A stretch of 64,000 nucleotides of DNA, from assembly GCF_003121705.1 (NCBI RefSeq), contig NZ_PYHR01000002.1, positions 682,001 to 746,000 on the forward strand, given 5' to 3'. Shown piece by piece: positions 27,772 to 37,831 of the stretch (positions are counted from its first letter, which is position 1; each line of letters opens with the position of its first letter). The translations under genes were made by a program, and so were the position numbers. Source of the stretch: Serinibacter arcticus (lineage in GTDB: Bacteria; Actinomycetota; Actinomycetes; Actinomycetales; Beutenbergiaceae). The notes under the pieces were generated by a model. That model saw nothing but the letters and a program-made list of their open reading frames with translations. It made no database searches and was not told the DNA's origin.

Positions 27772-28896
27772 TCACCAGCGCCAGGCCAGGGCGTGCCGGC
27801 CGATCGCGGACCGCAGCTCGTCGGCGGTCACCGGACCGTCGGCCACCCCCGCGCCGGTGAGCTCCGCCGTCGCGCTCACGCCCGCCGTCGCCGCGGCCCG
27901 CCGGTCCAGCCGGACGCTCCGGCCGAGCGCGAGCACCGCCACGCCGTGCGCGGCGGCCGCCCCCGCCACGGCGGCCAGCACCCCGCGGTCGGCCTCCACC
28001 GGATCGATCCGCTCCGTGAGGACGACGACGAGGTCCCGCCCCGCCGTCAGGCCGACGAGATCCGTCTCGGCGGCGACGAAGGCCGGTCCCGCCACCACCC
28101 GTCCCCCGAGCGCGGCGACGGCGAGGCCGAGGCCGCCGCCGCAGCCCGACCCGACCGCCCCGCCGGCGGGCGTCGGGGCGCCCGGCGACCCGAGCAGGTC
28201 GCGACGGCGGGGGACGGACTCCCCCAGCACGGCCGCGACCGGCGCGAGCGCGGTGTCCAGGAGCTGGCTCTCGGCGGGCCCGAGGACCGGGATGAGGCGG
28301 GCCGCGGCGCCGCGCAGGCCGCGCGCCGGCACCAGCTCGTCGGCGACCAGCACCAGCTCGACCCCGTCGCACCGGGTACGGGCCGACGCCACCAGGTCCT
28401 CCAGCACCGACCGCTCGAGGCCGTGGTCGCCGGGCTGCGGCTCGTGGCCGGCCAGCGCCCGGAGCATCCCGACGCCCGCGTCGAGCGTGGCGGGCGTGCC
28501 GGTGCCGACGACGACGCGGCGCGCGCCGCCGTCGATCGCCCCCGCGACCAGCTGCCCCAGCCCGTGGGAGGTGCCGCGGGTGGCCGACGCGAGCGTCGCC
28601 GTCGCGCCGTCGCCGAGGACGTCGCGCGCCTGCACGTAGACGGTCCCGCCGCGGTGCAGCACGACGACGGGGACCGGGGTCGGCGGCTCGAGGTCGCCGC
28701 GCCACGCCGTCGTGACGACGCGGGACCCGCCGAGGGCGGCCTCGACGGCGTCCAGCAGGCCGCCGGCCCCGTCCGACGCACCGCGCGCGACCACCTCGGC
28801 GTCGGGGTTGGCCTCGCGCCAGCCCGCGGCGAGCGCGTCGGCCACCTCCCGACCCGGCAGCCCGCCCAGGTCGCCGGCGGTCAGGACGATGCGCAC
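27772..28896 (-). CDS. Glycerate kinase-like protein (Rv2205c family)
   Basis: A 374-residue protein of the GckA/GlxK glycerate kinase family. N-terminal motif ARGASDGAGGLLDAV, central PGAPTPAGGAVGSGCGGGLG and the C-terminal segment VLTERIDPVEAD match the family outline. The family's usual SDGGDGT motif is changed to SDGAGG, so activity on glycerate should not be assumed. It ends 86 bases from erpA and starts seven bases after the dipeptidase stop, probably one transcription unit. Start GTG 28896. Confidence 0.75.
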   Translation of the reverse strand: MRIVLTAGDLGGLPGREVADALAAGWREANPDAEVVARGASDGAGGLLDAVEAALGGSRVVTTAWRGDLEPPTPVPVVVLHRGGTVYVQARDVLGDGATATLASATRGTSHGLGQLVAGAIDGGARRVVVGTGTPATLDAGVGMLRALAGHEPQPGDHGLERSVLEDLVASARTRCDGVELVLVADELVPARGLRGAAARLIPVLGPAESQLLDTALAPVAAVLGESVPRRRDLLGSPGAPTPAGGAVGSGCGGGLGLAVAALGGRVVAGPAFVAAETDLVGLTAGRDLVVVLTERIDPVEADRGVLAAVAGAAAAHGVAVLALGRSVRLDRRAAATAGVSATAELTGAGVADGPVTADELRSAIGRHALAWRW

Positions 28897-28903
28897 CGCG
28901 GTG

Positions 28904-30286
28904 TCAGGGACGCAGCGACGCGAGGAGCAGCACCTCGGCGAGCACGGCGCGCTGCAGCTCGTGCAGGTCGACCGACTCGTCCGTGCTGTGGGCGCGCGAA
29001 TCGGGGTCCTCGACCCCGGTGATGAGGATCTCGGCCTGCGGCGCGAGCTCGAGCAGGTCCGCGATGAACGGGATCGAGCCGCCCATCCCGACGTCGACGG
29101 GCTCGGTGCCCCACGCCGCGGCGAACGCGCTGCGGGCGAGCGTCATGGCGGGGCTGTCCGACGGCGCGAGGAACGCGCTCCCGCGCTCCCCCGGTGTGAT
29201 CGTCAGGTGGGCGCCGAACGGGGCGTTCGCCTCGAGGTGTGCGACCAGCGCCTCCTGGGCGGCCAGCGGGTCCTGCCCCGGGGCCAGCCGCATGCTGATC
29301 TTCGCCGTCGCCGTGTGCCGGATCGTGTTCGAGGCGTGCTCGACGGACGGGGCGTCCAGGCCGATCAGCGCGATCGCGGGCTGGGCCCAGAGCCGGTCCT
29401 GGATGGTGCCGCGGCCGGCGAGCACGACGCCGTCGAGCACCCCGGCCTCCTCGCGGTACATCTCCTCGGGGTAGTCGAGCTCGGCGGCGCTGCCGTGGAC
29501 GAGGCCCGCGACGGCGACGCTCCCGTCGTCGTCGTGCAGCGTCGCGACCAGGCGCGCCGTCAGCGTGAGCGCGTCGAGCACGGGGCCGCCGAACATCCCC
29601 GAGTGCACGGCGTGGTCGAGCACGTCGAGACGGACCGTGAGGTCCACGAGTCCGCGCAGCGACGTCGTCAGGGCCGGGGTGCCGACCTTCCAGTTGGCCG
29701 AGTCCGCGACGACGATCACGTCGCCGGCCACGCGGTGGCCGTGCGCCGCGAGGAACGCGCCGAAGGTCGGCGACCCGATCTCCTCCTCACCCTCGACGAA
29801 GACGGTGACGCTCACGGGGAGGTCGTCGCCGTACTCCTCGCGCAGCACCCGCAGGGCGCCCACGTGGGCCATCACGCCGGCCTTGTCGTCGGCCGCGCCG
29901 CGGCCGTACAGCCGCTCGCCGTCGCGACGCGGCTCGAAGGGCGGGCTCGTCCAGCCCTCGCCGGGCGGCTGGACGTCGTGGTGGGCGTAGAGCACGACGT
30001 GCGGGGCCTCGTCGCCCGCGTCGTGGTGAGCGACGACGGCGGGGGCGCCGCCGGGGACGGAGAGGATCTCGACCGCCAGGCCCAGCTCGCCCAGCAGGGC
30101 GGCCACGGCGTCGGCGCTCGCGCGGACGTACGCCTGGTCGAAGGCCGGGGCCGACACGGACGGGATCCGCACCAGGTCCACGAGGTCGTCCACCACCCGG
30201 GGGAAGGCGGCCTCGGTGCGCGTCGTCAGCGACGCGACGAGGTCGGTGGACAGGGGCAGGGGGCGGGAAGCGGCTGTCTCGGGCAC
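28904..30286 (-). CDS. M20-family metallopeptidase (dipeptidase)
   Basis: A zinc peptidase of 460 residues. Metal and catalytic motifs: YAHHDVQPPG (His and catalytic Asp), GRGAADDKAG (bridging Asp), EGEEEIGSP (catalytic and ligand Glu) and a C-terminal DSRAHSTDESVDLHE with the last His. An inserted dimerisation domain lies between. It has no signal peptide, so it should act on dipeptides or related amides in the cytoplasm. It starts at GTG 30286, divergent from the DUF3043 gene. Confidence 0.9.
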   Translation of the reverse strand: MPETAASRPLPLSTDLVASLTTRTEAAFPRVVDDLVDLVRIPSVSAPAFDQAYVRASADAVAALLGELGLAVEILSVPGGAPAVVAHHDAGDEAPHVVLYAHHDVQPPGEGWTSPPFEPRRDGERLYGRGAADDKAGVMAHVGALRVLREEYGDDLPVSVTVFVEGEEEIGSPTFGAFLAAHGHRVAGDVIVVADSANWKVGTPALTTSLRGLVDLTVRLDVLDHAVHSGMFGGPVLDALTLTARLVATLHDDDGSVAVAGLVHGSAAELDYPEEMYREEAGVLDGVVLAGRGTIQDRLWAQPAIALIGLDAPSVEHASNTIRHTATAKISMRLAPGQDPLAAQEALVAHLEANAPFGAHLTITPGERGSAFLAPSDSPAMTLARSAFAAAWGTEPVDVGMGGSIPFIADLLELAPQAEILITGVEDPDSRAHSTDESVDLHELQRAVLAEVLLLASLRP

Positions 30287-30323
30287 GCGTCCGAACCTAC
30301 CCCGGCTCGACTATCCTCGAGGT

Positions 30324-30941
30324 GTGTTCGGACGCAAGAAGGACTCCACGACCTCCCCCGACTCCACCATCAAGGCGGAGGACGTCGGCAGCCTCGACGC
30401 CGCCATGAATGCGGCGGCGGGCAAGGGACGACCCACGCCGACCCGCCGCGAGTCCGAGGCGAAGAATCGCCGGCCCCTCGTGCACAACGACCCCAAGGTC
30501 GCCCGCGCCGAGCAGCGCCGTCGCAACGCCGAGTCCCGCGCCCAGATGAACCAGGCGATGGTCACCGGCGACGACCGGTACCTGCCCGCGCAGCACAAGG
30601 GCGTCCAGCGCCGGTTCATCCGCGACTACGTCGACGCCCGCTGGTCGCTGGGCGAGTTCTTCCTCCCCGTCGCCTTCGTGTTCGTGATCGGCACGTTCGT
30701 CGTCGGCAATCGCCCCGAGTTCGCGCTGCCGCTGATCCTCGCGCTGTACGGCCTCGTGGCGATCGCGGTGCTCGACTCCGTGCTCATGGCGCGACGCGTC
30801 CGCAAGCGCCTGCGCCAGACGTTCGGCGAGGACAAGGTCCAGCGCGGCAGCATCATGTACGCCGTCCTGCGCTCGTTCCAGATGCGCCCGACGCGGATGC
30901 CGAAGCCCCAGGTCAAGCGCGGCGAGTACCCGACCGCCTGA
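30324..30941 (+). CDS. DUF3043 membrane protein
   Basis: A 205-residue protein of the actinobacterial DUF3043 family (Rv2206 in M. tuberculosis), function unknown. The charged N-terminal half contains GRPTPTRRESEAKNRRP and NDPKVARAEQRRRNAE. Two membrane helices follow (GEFFLPVAFVFVIGTFVVG and FALPLILALYGLVAIAVLDS), then a basic tail. GTG 30324 follows TATCCT (30312-30317) by six bases and is chosen over the upstream open frame, which overlaps the divergent peptidase gene. Confidence 0.88.
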   Translation: MFGRKKDSTTSPDSTIKAEDVGSLDAAMNAAAGKGRPTPTRRESEAKNRRPLVHNDPKVARAEQRRRNAESRAQMNQAMVTGDDRYLPAQHKGVQRRFIRDYVDARWSLGEFFLPVAFVFVIGTFVVGNRPEFALPLILALYGLVAIAVLDSVLMARRVRKRLRQTFGEDKVQRGSIMYAVLRSFQMRPTRMPKPQVKRGEYPTA

Positions 30942-30958
30942 CCGCCACACCCGTCAGA

Positions 30959-30994
30959 CGACAGGGCCGGACGCCGAGGCGTCCGGCCCTGTCG
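30959..30994. terminator. Bidirectional terminator between DUF3043 and pyrD
   Basis: Perfect 17-bp complementary arms (30959-30975, 30978-30994) with a tight loop, between convergent genes. Confidence 0.75.
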
Positions 30995-31025
30995 CGTCCC
31001 GTCGGCCGCGTCGGGTGCTCCGGTC

Positions 31026-32087
31026 TCAGCGACGCCGCGCGAGCGCGCGGTTGACCTTGCCCGGCCAGGCCGGCCCGCTGTAGACGAAGGCGCTGTAGGC
31101 CTGGACGAGATCGGCGCCGGCCGCGAGCATCGCCTCGGCGCTGCCGGCGTCGGAGATCCCGCCGACGCCGATGAGCACGCGGTCGGGACCGAGCTCGGTG
31201 CGCACCAGCGCGACCACCTCGAGCGCCCTGGCGTGCAGCGGCTCCCCCGACAGCCCTCCGGCCCCGTGGTCGTGGTCGATGGTCGTGTTGGTCGCGACGA
31301 CCCCGGCGAGGTCGAGCTCGCGCACGAGCGCGACGACGTCGCGCACGTCGTCGTCGGACAGGTCCGGCGCGATCTTCACGAGCACGGGGACGCGGCGCCG
31401 TGCGGCGCCGTCGGCGGCCCGCTGCACCTCGGACAGGATCGGCCGGAGCGTGGCGACGGCCTGCAGGTCCCGCAGTCCCGGGGTGTTCGGGCTCGAGACG
31501 TTGACGACGAGGTAGTCCGCCGACGGCGCCAGGGCACGCGCGCTCAGCGCGTAGTCCTGCGCGGCGTGCTCGGGCGGCGTCACCTTCGTCTTGCCGATGT
31601 TGACGCCGATGACGGCGGCCGCCCCGGCCCGGGTGCGACGCAGCCGGGCGAGGCGTGCGGCGACGGCGGCACTGCCGCCGTTGTTGAACCCCATGCGGTT
31701 GACGAGCGCGCGCCTGTCCACCTCGCGGAAGAGCCGGGGCCGGTCGTTGCCGGGCTGCGGGTGCGCGGTGACCGTGCCGATCTCGACGTGGGAGAACCCG
31801 AGCGCGAGCAGGCCGAGCACCATGCGCGCGTCCTTGTCGAAGCCCGCGGCGGCGCCGAGCGGACCGGTGAGGTGGCGGCCGAACATCACGAGCTCGCCGG
31901 CGCTGCCGGACCCACGCACGCCCGCGCGGGGCAGCCGGCCGAAGGTGGCGGCGACGGCCGACCGCAGCACCGGCACCCGGCCGACCAGCGCGATCGCCGA
32001 CGCGGCGGTGTGGTGGGCGTCCTCGGGGTCCAGCCGGGTGAACGCGGTGCGGAAGATCAGGTCGTACAGGGGGTGGGCTGAGGGCAC
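31026..32087 (-). CDS. pyrD: Dihydroorotate dehydrogenase (quinone), class 2
   Basis: FMN enzyme of 353 residues that oxidises dihydroorotate to orotate in pyrimidine synthesis and passes electrons to menaquinone. The N-terminal amphipathic helix (PLYDLIFRTAFTRLDPEDAH) marks the membrane-bound class 2. FMN and substrate motifs: AAGFDKDA, NRMGFNNGG, VNVSSPNTPGLRDLQ with the catalytic Ser, and GVGGISDAGSAEAMLAAGAD. It starts at GTG 32087, six bases after TAGGTT (leaderless). Confidence 0.96.
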   Translation of the reverse strand: MPSAHPLYDLIFRTAFTRLDPEDAHHTAASAIALVGRVPVLRSAVAATFGRLPRAGVRGSGSAGELVMFGRHLTGPLGAAAGFDKDARMVLGLLALGFSHVEIGTVTAHPQPGNDRPRLFREVDRRALVNRMGFNNGGSAAVAARLARLRRTRAGAAAVIGVNIGKTKVTPPEHAAQDYALSARALAPSADYLVVNVSSPNTPGLRDLQAVATLRPILSEVQRAADGAARRRVPVLVKIAPDLSDDDVRDVVALVRELDLAGVVATNTTIDHDHGAGGLSGEPLHARALEVVALVRTELGPDRVLIGVGGISDAGSAEAMLAAGADLVQAYSAFVYSGPAWPGKVNRALARRR

Positions 32088-32096
32088 CCGACCAAC

Positions 32097-32582
32097 CTAG
32101 CCTCTCGGCAGACCCTCGGCCCGGACGAGGCGGGCCGGGTCGGAGCGCCACAGCCACCACAGGCCGAGCACCGGCAGCACGGCGGGCACGTAGCCGTAGC
32201 CCTGACCCAGGTGCGACCACACGGTCGCCTCGGGGAAGCTCTCGGGCGAGGCGAACGACCAGATGCCGACGGCCACGACGCCGACGAGCTCGATGATCAC
32301 GGCGGCCCACGCGACGCGGCGCATCCGCGTGCCGTTGTGCGCCAGGGCGACGGTCGCGACGACGTAGATCAGCGCGGCGACGGCGGAGAGCGCGAACGCC
32401 AGCGGCGCCTCGGACGCCTTCGTCGTGAGCTGGTAGAGCGAGCGGGCGGTCGCGGCGAGCGCGAGGATGCCGTAGACGGCGACGAGCGCGCGACCGGCCC
32501 CGTAGGCGCGCGGACGCGGGTCGCCCGCCTCCTCGCCGGACGGGGCGGGTGACTCCGGCGCTGCTGATCTGACTCTTCTCAC
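32097..32582 (-). CDS. Four-helix integral membrane protein, unknown function
   Basis: A 161-residue protein. A charged N-terminal 30 residues is followed by four predicted membrane helices (ALVAVYGILALAATARSLYQ, LAFALSAVAALIYVVATVAL, VAWAAVIIELVGVVAVGIW and a last one ending VLGLWWLW). I recognise it as a conserved actinobacterial type but know no role. It begins 10 bases after the stop of the next small membrane protein, so the two are probably cotranscribed. Start GTG 32582. Confidence 0.8.
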   Translation of the reverse strand: MRRVRSAAPESPAPSGEEAGDPRPRAYGAGRALVAVYGILALAATARSLYQLTTKASEAPLAFALSAVAALIYVVATVALAHNGTRMRRVAWAAVIIELVGVVAVGIWSFASPESFPEATVWSHLGQGYGYVPAVLPVLGLWWLWRSDPARLVRAEGLPRG

Positions 32583-32592
32583 TGCCCCATCC

Positions 32593-32943
32593 TCACTGCC
32601 ACAGCTGCCAGATCCTCACCTGCAGCACGACCACGACGGCGGCGGCGATCGCCAGCACCACCGAGCTCCACCGCGTCCGCTCCACGAACGCCCAGCCGAA
32701 GGCCACGGGCAGGAGGACCAGCGAGGTGACGAGGTAGCCCCACAGGAGGACCCCGTCGGGGACGTCGTGCCCGCCGGCCTGCAGGACCCCGACCACCACG
32801 GCCTGGACGACGAGCGCCACCTCGACGGTGATGATCGCCGGGAGCTGGTCGCCCCGGACGGCCTCGTCCCTGACCGCCCGGACGGTCGCCCAGACGGCGA
32901 GCGTCGCGGCGAGCGCGCCGACGAGGACCAGGACCACGAGCAC
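32593..32943 (-). CDS. Small integral membrane protein, unknown function
   Basis: A 116-residue protein of four hydrophobic segments (MLVVLVLVGALAATLAVWAT, VEVALVVQAVVVGVL, LLWGYLVTSLVLLPVAFGWA, SSVVLAIAAAVVVVLQV). The start GTG 32943 follows a TAGTGT hexamer by six bases. It is divergent from pepA and upstream of a second small membrane protein; together they could form a two-component membrane complex, which is only an inference from spacing. Confidence 0.75.
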   Translation of the reverse strand: MLVVLVLVGALAATLAVWATVRAVRDEAVRGDQLPAIITVEVALVVQAVVVGVLQAGGHDVPDGVLLWGYLVTSLVLLPVAFGWAFVERTRWSSVVLAIAAAVVVVLQVRIWQLWQ

Positions 32944-33003
32944 CGGCCCACACTATCCCCGCCGCCCGGCTGCGGACCCTCCGGCGCGACTACCATCGAG
33001 ATC

Positions 33004-34494
33004 ATGCCGTCCTCACCCATGCTCACCACCCGCACCCTCGAGTCCATCGACGCCAGCGCCCTCGTCATCTTCCTCGGCGGCGGTGGCGGCGAACCCGGGA
33101 CGGCCCGCGTCCTCGCCGACGCCTCGGAGTCCCTCGCCGACGAGCTGCTCGACGCGGTCGCCGCGCTCCGCCTGACCGGCAAGGCCGAGGAGATCACCGT
33201 CATCCCGGCCTCGCCGCTGCTGCGCGCGTCCGTCGTCGTCCTCGCCGGTGTCGGGGGCGACGAGGCCCACGAGCCGACCGCCGAGGCCGTCCGCCGCGCC
33301 GCCGGCGCCGCCGCGCGCGCCGCGACCGGCCACCGGACCCTCGCCGTCGTGCCGCCGGCCGACACCGCCACGATGGTGTCGGCCTCCTACGAGGGCGCGC
33401 TGCTCGGCAGCTACGGGTTCACGCGCTACCGAGGCACGCCCGCGGACATCGAGATCCGCGTCGTCACCGCCAAGGCCCGCAGCAAGGACGTCCGCATCGG
33501 GGTGGAGCGCGCCCAGGTCGTCGCCCGCGCCGTCAGCGCGACGCGCGACCTCGTCAACACCGCGCCCGCCGACCTGACGCCGGCCGTCTTCGCGGACACC
33601 GCCAGGACCGCGGCGTCCGCCGCCAAGGTCAAGGTCGCCGTCCTCGACCTCAAGGCGCTGCGCGCCGGGGGCTACGGCGGCCTCGTCGGCGTCGGACAGG
33701 GGTCGGTCAACGAGCCCCGCCTCGTCACGCTCACCTACTCCCCCGCCCGCGCCAAGGCGCACGTCGCGCTCGTCGGCAAGGGCATCACGTTCGACTCGGG
33801 CGGCCTCTCGCTCAAGCCGCCGGCCGGCATGGCAGCGATGAAGAGCGACATGGCCGGCGCCGCGGCCGTGCTCCACACCGTGCTCGCCGCGGCCGAGCTC
33901 GGCCTGCCGGTCAAGGTCACCGGCTTCCTCGCCCTGGCCGAGAACATGCCGTCGGGCGCCGCCCAGCGCCCCAGCGACGTCCTGACCATGCGCGGCGGCA
34001 CGACCGTCGAGGTGCTCAACACCGACGCCGAGGGTCGACTCGTGATGGCGGACGCGCTGGTGGACGCCGTCGCGCTCGAGCCCGACGCCGTCATCGACAT
34101 CGCCACCCTCACCGGCGCCCAGCTCGTCGCGCTGGGCACCAGGGTCGCGGGCGTCATGGGCGACGACGGGGTGCGCGACGCCGTCGTGGCCGCCGCCGGC
34201 GAGGCGGGCGAGGGCGCGTGGCCGATGCCGCTGCCCGAGGAGCTGCGGGCCGGGCTCGACTCCCCCGTCGCGGACATCGCCAACATCGGCGACAAGTTCG
34301 GCGGCATGCTCTCGGCCGGTGTCTTCCTCAAGGAGTTCGTCGGCTCGACCCCCTGGGCCCACGTCGACATCGCCGGCCCCTCGTTCAACGAGAGCAAGCC
34401 GTGGGGCTACACGCCCAAGGGCGGTACGGGCGCTGGTGTGCGCACGCTCCTGGCCTACCTGGAGAACGTCTCCGCGACGGGCGCGACCCGCTAG
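33004..34494 (+). CDS. pepA: Leucyl aminopeptidase (M17)
   Basis: A 496-residue M17 aminopeptidase that removes N-terminal residues from peptides; it forms hexamers with two metal ions per active site. Catalytic Lys259 is in GKGITFDSGG, and the signature NTDAEGRL spans 339-346 with metal ligands Asp341 and Glu343. The N-terminal macro-like domain is present. The start ATG 33004 follows TACCAT (32991-32996). M. tuberculosis pepB (Rv2213) lies at the same place before the E2 gene. Confidence 0.95.
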   Translation: MPSSPMLTTRTLESIDASALVIFLGGGGGEPGTARVLADASESLADELLDAVAALRLTGKAEEITVIPASPLLRASVVVLAGVGGDEAHEPTAEAVRRAAGAAARAATGHRTLAVVPPADTATMVSASYEGALLGSYGFTRYRGTPADIEIRVVTAKARSKDVRIGVERAQVVARAVSATRDLVNTAPADLTPAVFADTARTAASAAKVKVAVLDLKALRAGGYGGLVGVGQGSVNEPRLVTLTYSPARAKAHVALVGKGITFDSGGLSLKPPAGMAAMKSDMAGAAAVLHTVLAAAELGLPVKVTGFLALAENMPSGAAQRPSDVLTMRGGTTVEVLNTDAEGRLVMADALVDAVALEPDAVIDIATLTGAQLVALGTRVAGVMGDDGVRDAVVAAAGEAGEGAWPMPLPEELRAGLDSPVADIANIGDKFGGMLSAGVFLKEFVGSTPWAHVDIAGPSFNESKPWGYTPKGGTGAGVRTLLAYLENVSATGATR

Positions 34495-34512
34495 AGCGCC
34501 CCGGCTCACGCC

Positions 34513-34546
34513 CCGAGCGCCGCCGGTGAACCCCGGCGGCGCTCGG
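34513..34546 (+). terminator. Terminator after pepA
   Basis: Perfect 14-bp arms (34513-34526, 34533-34546) with a 6-base loop, before lpdA. Confidence 0.75.
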
Positions 34547-34614
34547 CGGTGCCAAGATAGAACCACTCAGGTGCTCGATCCCGAGCGCTCGAACCCCAGA
34601 CCCCAGGGAGCGAC

Positions 34615-36006
34615 GTGCCAGAGGTGGACCTCGTCCGCGACGTCGTCGTGCTCGGCGGCGGCAGCGGCGGGTACGCGACCGCCCTGCGCGCCTCCCAGCT
34701 CGGTCTGACGGTCGCGCTCGTCGAGGCCGACCGGGTCGGCGGCACGTGCCTGCACCGCGGCTGCGTCCCCACCAAGGCGATGCTGCACTCCGGCGAGGTC
34801 GCCGACGCCGTCAGGCACGCGGCCTCCGTCGGGGTGCTGGCGCAGCTCGACGGCGTCGACCTCCCCGCCGTCACCGCCTACCGCGACGGCGTGGTCGGCC
34901 GCCTGCACCGCGGGCTGACCGGCCTCCTGCGCTCGCGCGCCGTCGACGTCGTGGCCGGCCACGGCCGCGTCGCGGAGGTGACCTCCTCCGCCGTCGTGGT
35001 CGAGGTGGACGGCCGTCGCATCACCGGCCGCCACCTCGTGCTCGCCACCGGCTCCCGGCCGCGCTGGCCCTCCTGGGTCCGGCCCGGACCGCGCGTCATC
35101 GACAGCGACGGCGCCCTGGCCCTCACCGCCGTCCCGGCCCGCCTCGCCGTGATCGGCGGCGGCGTGATCGGCGTCGAGATGGCCAGCCTGTGGCGCTCGC
35201 TGGGCGCCGAGGTGCTGCTCGTGGAGGCGGCCGACCGGCTCGTCCCCGCCGAGGAGCCGACGGTCTCGGCCGCGCTGGCCAAGGCGCTGCGGGTCCGCGG
35301 CATCACCGTCGTCACCGGCGGCGTCGTCGGCGGGGTGACGGAGTCGGCCGACGACGTCGTGGTGGAGGTCGGCGGCGAGGCGCACACGGTCGACGTCGTG
35401 ATCGTCGCCGTCGGACGCGAGCCCGTCTCGGACGGCCTCGGCCTCGAGGACGCCGGTGTGCGCACCGAACGCGGGTACGTCGAGGTCGACGAGCGCCTCC
35501 TCACCAGCGTGCCCCGGGTCTGGGCGGTCGGCGACCTCGTCGCCGGGTACGCCCTCGCCCACCGGGCGTTCGGCCACGGCATCGCCGTCGCCGAGCGGAT
35601 CGCGGGGACCGATCCCGTCGCCGTGCCGGAGCACCACCTGCCGCGCGTCACCTACAGCGATCCCGAGATCGCGTCCGTGGGACTGACGACGGCGGCCGCG
35701 CAGGAGCTCCACGGCGCGGAGAACGTCACCACCGCCACCTACCCGCTCGGCGGCAACGCCCGCAGCCAGATCCTCGGGACGACCGGCTTCGTGCACCTCG
35801 TGCGCCTGGTCGACGGCCCCGTGCTCGGCGTCCACGCGATCGGCTCCCGCATGGGTGAGCAGATCGGCGAGGCGCAGCTGCTCGTGGGCTGGGAGGCCCA
35901 CCCCGAGGACGTCGTCGGCCTGATCCACGCCCACCCCACCCAGAACGAGGCACTCGGAGAGGCCGCCCTGGCGCTCGCCGGGAAGCCGCTGCATGCTCAC
36001 AGCTGA
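34615..36006 (+). CDS. lpdA: Dihydrolipoyl dehydrogenase (E3)
   Basis: Flavoprotein disulfide reductase of 463 residues that reoxidises dihydrolipoyl groups with NAD+. FAD motif GGGSGG (14-19), redox disulfide GGTCLHRGC (Cys45, Cys50), NAD-binding VIGGGVIGVEMA, FAD motif VWAVGD, and the C-terminal active-site block HAHPTQNEA. It starts at GTG 34615 and ends 21 bases before sucB, so the E3 and E2 genes are one operon. It would serve 2-oxo acid dehydrogenases and possibly the glycine cleavage system. Confidence 0.95.
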   Translation: MPEVDLVRDVVVLGGGSGGYATALRASQLGLTVALVEADRVGGTCLHRGCVPTKAMLHSGEVADAVRHAASVGVLAQLDGVDLPAVTAYRDGVVGRLHRGLTGLLRSRAVDVVAGHGRVAEVTSSAVVVEVDGRRITGRHLVLATGSRPRWPSWVRPGPRVIDSDGALALTAVPARLAVIGGGVIGVEMASLWRSLGAEVLLVEAADRLVPAEEPTVSAALAKALRVRGITVVTGGVVGGVTESADDVVVEVGGEAHTVDVVIVAVGREPVSDGLGLEDAGVRTERGYVEVDERLLTSVPRVWAVGDLVAGYALAHRAFGHGIAVAERIAGTDPVAVPEHHLPRVTYSDPEIASVGLTTAAAQELHGAENVTTATYPLGGNARSQILGTTGFVHLVRLVDGPVLGVHAIGSRMGEQIGEAQLLVGWEAHPEDVVGLIHAHPTQNEALGEAALALAGKPLHAHS

Positions 36007-36027
36007 GAACCAACCGAAGGAGACACC

Positions 36028-37809
36028 ATGTCCGAGTCCGTGAAGATGCCCGCGCTTGGCGAGAGCGTGACCGAGGGCACCGTGACGCGGTGGCTCAAGG
36101 CTGTCGGCGAGAGCGTCGAGGTCGACGAGCCCTTGCTCGAGGTCTCGACCGACAAGGTCGACACCGAGGTCCCCTCCCCCGTCGCCGGCGTGGTCGAGAA
36201 GATCCTGGTCGAGGAGGACGAGACCGTGGAGGTCGGCACCGAGCTCGCCGTGATCGGTGACGGGTCCGGCTCCGCCGGGTCCGACAGCTCCGACGACGAG
36301 GCCCCGGCCGCGCAGGAGGAGTCGATCCAGGCCGACGAGCCCCAGCCGGCCACGTCCGGTGCCTCGTCCGACCCCGAGCAGGCCGAGCCCGCCACCTCCG
36401 ACGAGGCCGAGGAGTCCGCACCGGCCGAGAAGCCCGCCGCCGGGACCCAGTCCTCCGGCGAGGCGTCCGGCACCGAGATCACACTCCCCGCCCTGGGCGA
36501 GAGCGTCACCGAGGGCACGGTCACGCGCTGGCTCAAGGAGGTCGGTGACAGCGTCGAGGTCGACGAGCCGCTGCTCGAGGTCTCCACCGACAAGGTCGAC
36601 ACCGAGGTCCCCTCGCCCGTCGCCGGCACGCTGCTGGCGATCAAGGTCGCCGAGGACGAGACGGTCGACGTCGGCACGGTCGTCGCGATCGTCGGCGACG
36701 CCTCCGCGCAGAGCGCACCCGAGCCGGAGTCCGCTCCGGAGGAGCCTGCCGAGGAGGAGCCGAAGGCCGAGGAGCCCAAGGTTGAGGAGCCCAAGGCTGA
36801 GGAGCCCAAGAAGGAGGAGCCGAAGGCTGAGCCCAAGAAGGAGGAGCCCAAGCAGGAGTCCGCTCCCGCCGAGGCCGCTCCGGCCCCGCTCCCCGACACG
36901 GCCGGGGTCTACGTGACCCCGCTCGTGCGCAAGCTCGCCTCGCAGCACGGCGTCGACCTGTCCTCGGTCACGGGCACCGGTGTCGGCGGCCGCATCCGCA
37001 AGCAGGACGTCCTCGAGGCCGCCGCGCCCAAGGCCGCTCCCGCCGCCGCGTCCGCCCCCGCCGCTCCGGCCCCCACCACGCTCGAGGTCTCCGAGCTCCG
37101 CGGCACCACCGAGAAGATGTCGCGCCTGCGCAAGGTCATCTCGGTCCGCATGGTCGAGGCCCTGCAGACGATGGCCCAGCTCACCACGGTGGTCGAGGTC
37201 GACGTCACGAAGGTCGCCGCCCTGCGCGCCGCCAAGAAGGACGCCTTCCAGGCCGCGACCGGCCAGAAGCTGACCTACCTGCCGTTCTTCGCGAAGGCCG
37301 CGGTCGAAGCGCTCCAGGCGTTCCCGAAGCTCAACGCCCGCATCGACGGCGACCAGGTCGTCTACCCGGACACGGAGAACCTCTCCATCGCCGTCGACAC
37401 CCCGCGCGGCCTGCTCACGCCGGTCCTCAAGGGTGCGGGCGACCTCGACATCGCCGGCTTCGCCGCGGGCATCAACGACCTCGCGGCGCGCACGCGCGAC
37501 AACAAGGTCGGCCCGGACGAGCTGTCGGGCGGGACGTTCACGCTGACCAACACCGGCAGCGCCGGCGCCCTGTTCGACACCCCGATCGTCCCGACCCCCA
37601 CGGTCGGCATCCTCGGCGTCGGCACGATCGTCAAGCGTCCCGTGGTCGTCTCGGGCCCGGACGGCGACTCCATCGCCATCCGCTCGATGGTCTACCTGGC
37701 GATCTCCTACGACCACCGTCTCGTCGACGGCGCGGACGCCGGCCGCTACCTCAGCGCCGTCAAGCGTCGGCTCGAGGAGGGCGCCTTCGAAGGCGACCTC
37801 GGTCTCTGA
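36028..37809 (+). CDS. sucB: Dihydrolipoyl acyltransferase (E2) of 2-oxo acid dehydrogenase
   Basis: E2 component of 593 residues. Two lipoyl domains carry Lys43 and Lys189, each in [15 protein letters not shown]. An acidic linker leads to a second linker of EEPK repeats (about residues 232-275), then the E1/E3-binding domain ([19 protein letters not shown]) and the catalytic domain with DHRLVDG (His563, Asp567). In actinobacteria this single E2 (DlaT/SucB type) can serve pyruvate dehydrogenase; annotation as succinyltransferase is common, so substrate is uncertain. AAGGAG precedes the ATG. The lpdA gene lies upstream. Confidence 0.93.
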   Translation: MSESVKMPALGESVTEGTVTRWLKAVGESVEVDEPLLEVSTDKVDTEVPSPVAGVVEKILVEEDETVEVGTELAVIGDGSGSAGSDSSDDEAPAAQEESIQADEPQPATSGASSDPEQAEPATSDEAEESAPAEKPAAGTQSSGEASGTEITLPALGESVTEGTVTRWLKEVGDSVEVDEPLLEVSTDKVDTEVPSPVAGTLLAIKVAEDETVDVGTVVAIVGDASAQSAPEPESAPEEPAEEEPKAEEPKVEEPKAEEPKKEEPKAEPKKEEPKQESAPAEAAPAPLPDTAGVYVTPLVRKLASQHGVDLSSVTGTGVGGRIRKQDVLEAAAPKAAPAAASAPAAPAPTTLEVSELRGTTEKMSRLRKVISVRMVEALQTMAQLTTVVEVDVTKVAALRAAKKDAFQAATGQKLTYLPFFAKAAVEALQAFPKLNARIDGDQVVYPDTENLSIAVDTPRGLLTPVLKGAGDLDIAGFAAGINDLAARTRDNKVGPDELSGGTFTLTNTGSAGALFDTPIVPTPTVGILGVGTIVKRPVVVSGPDGDSIAIRSMVYLAISYDHRLVDGADAGRYLSAVKRRLEEGAFEGDLGL

Positions 37810-37831
37810 TCGAGACGAAGGCGATCCAGCG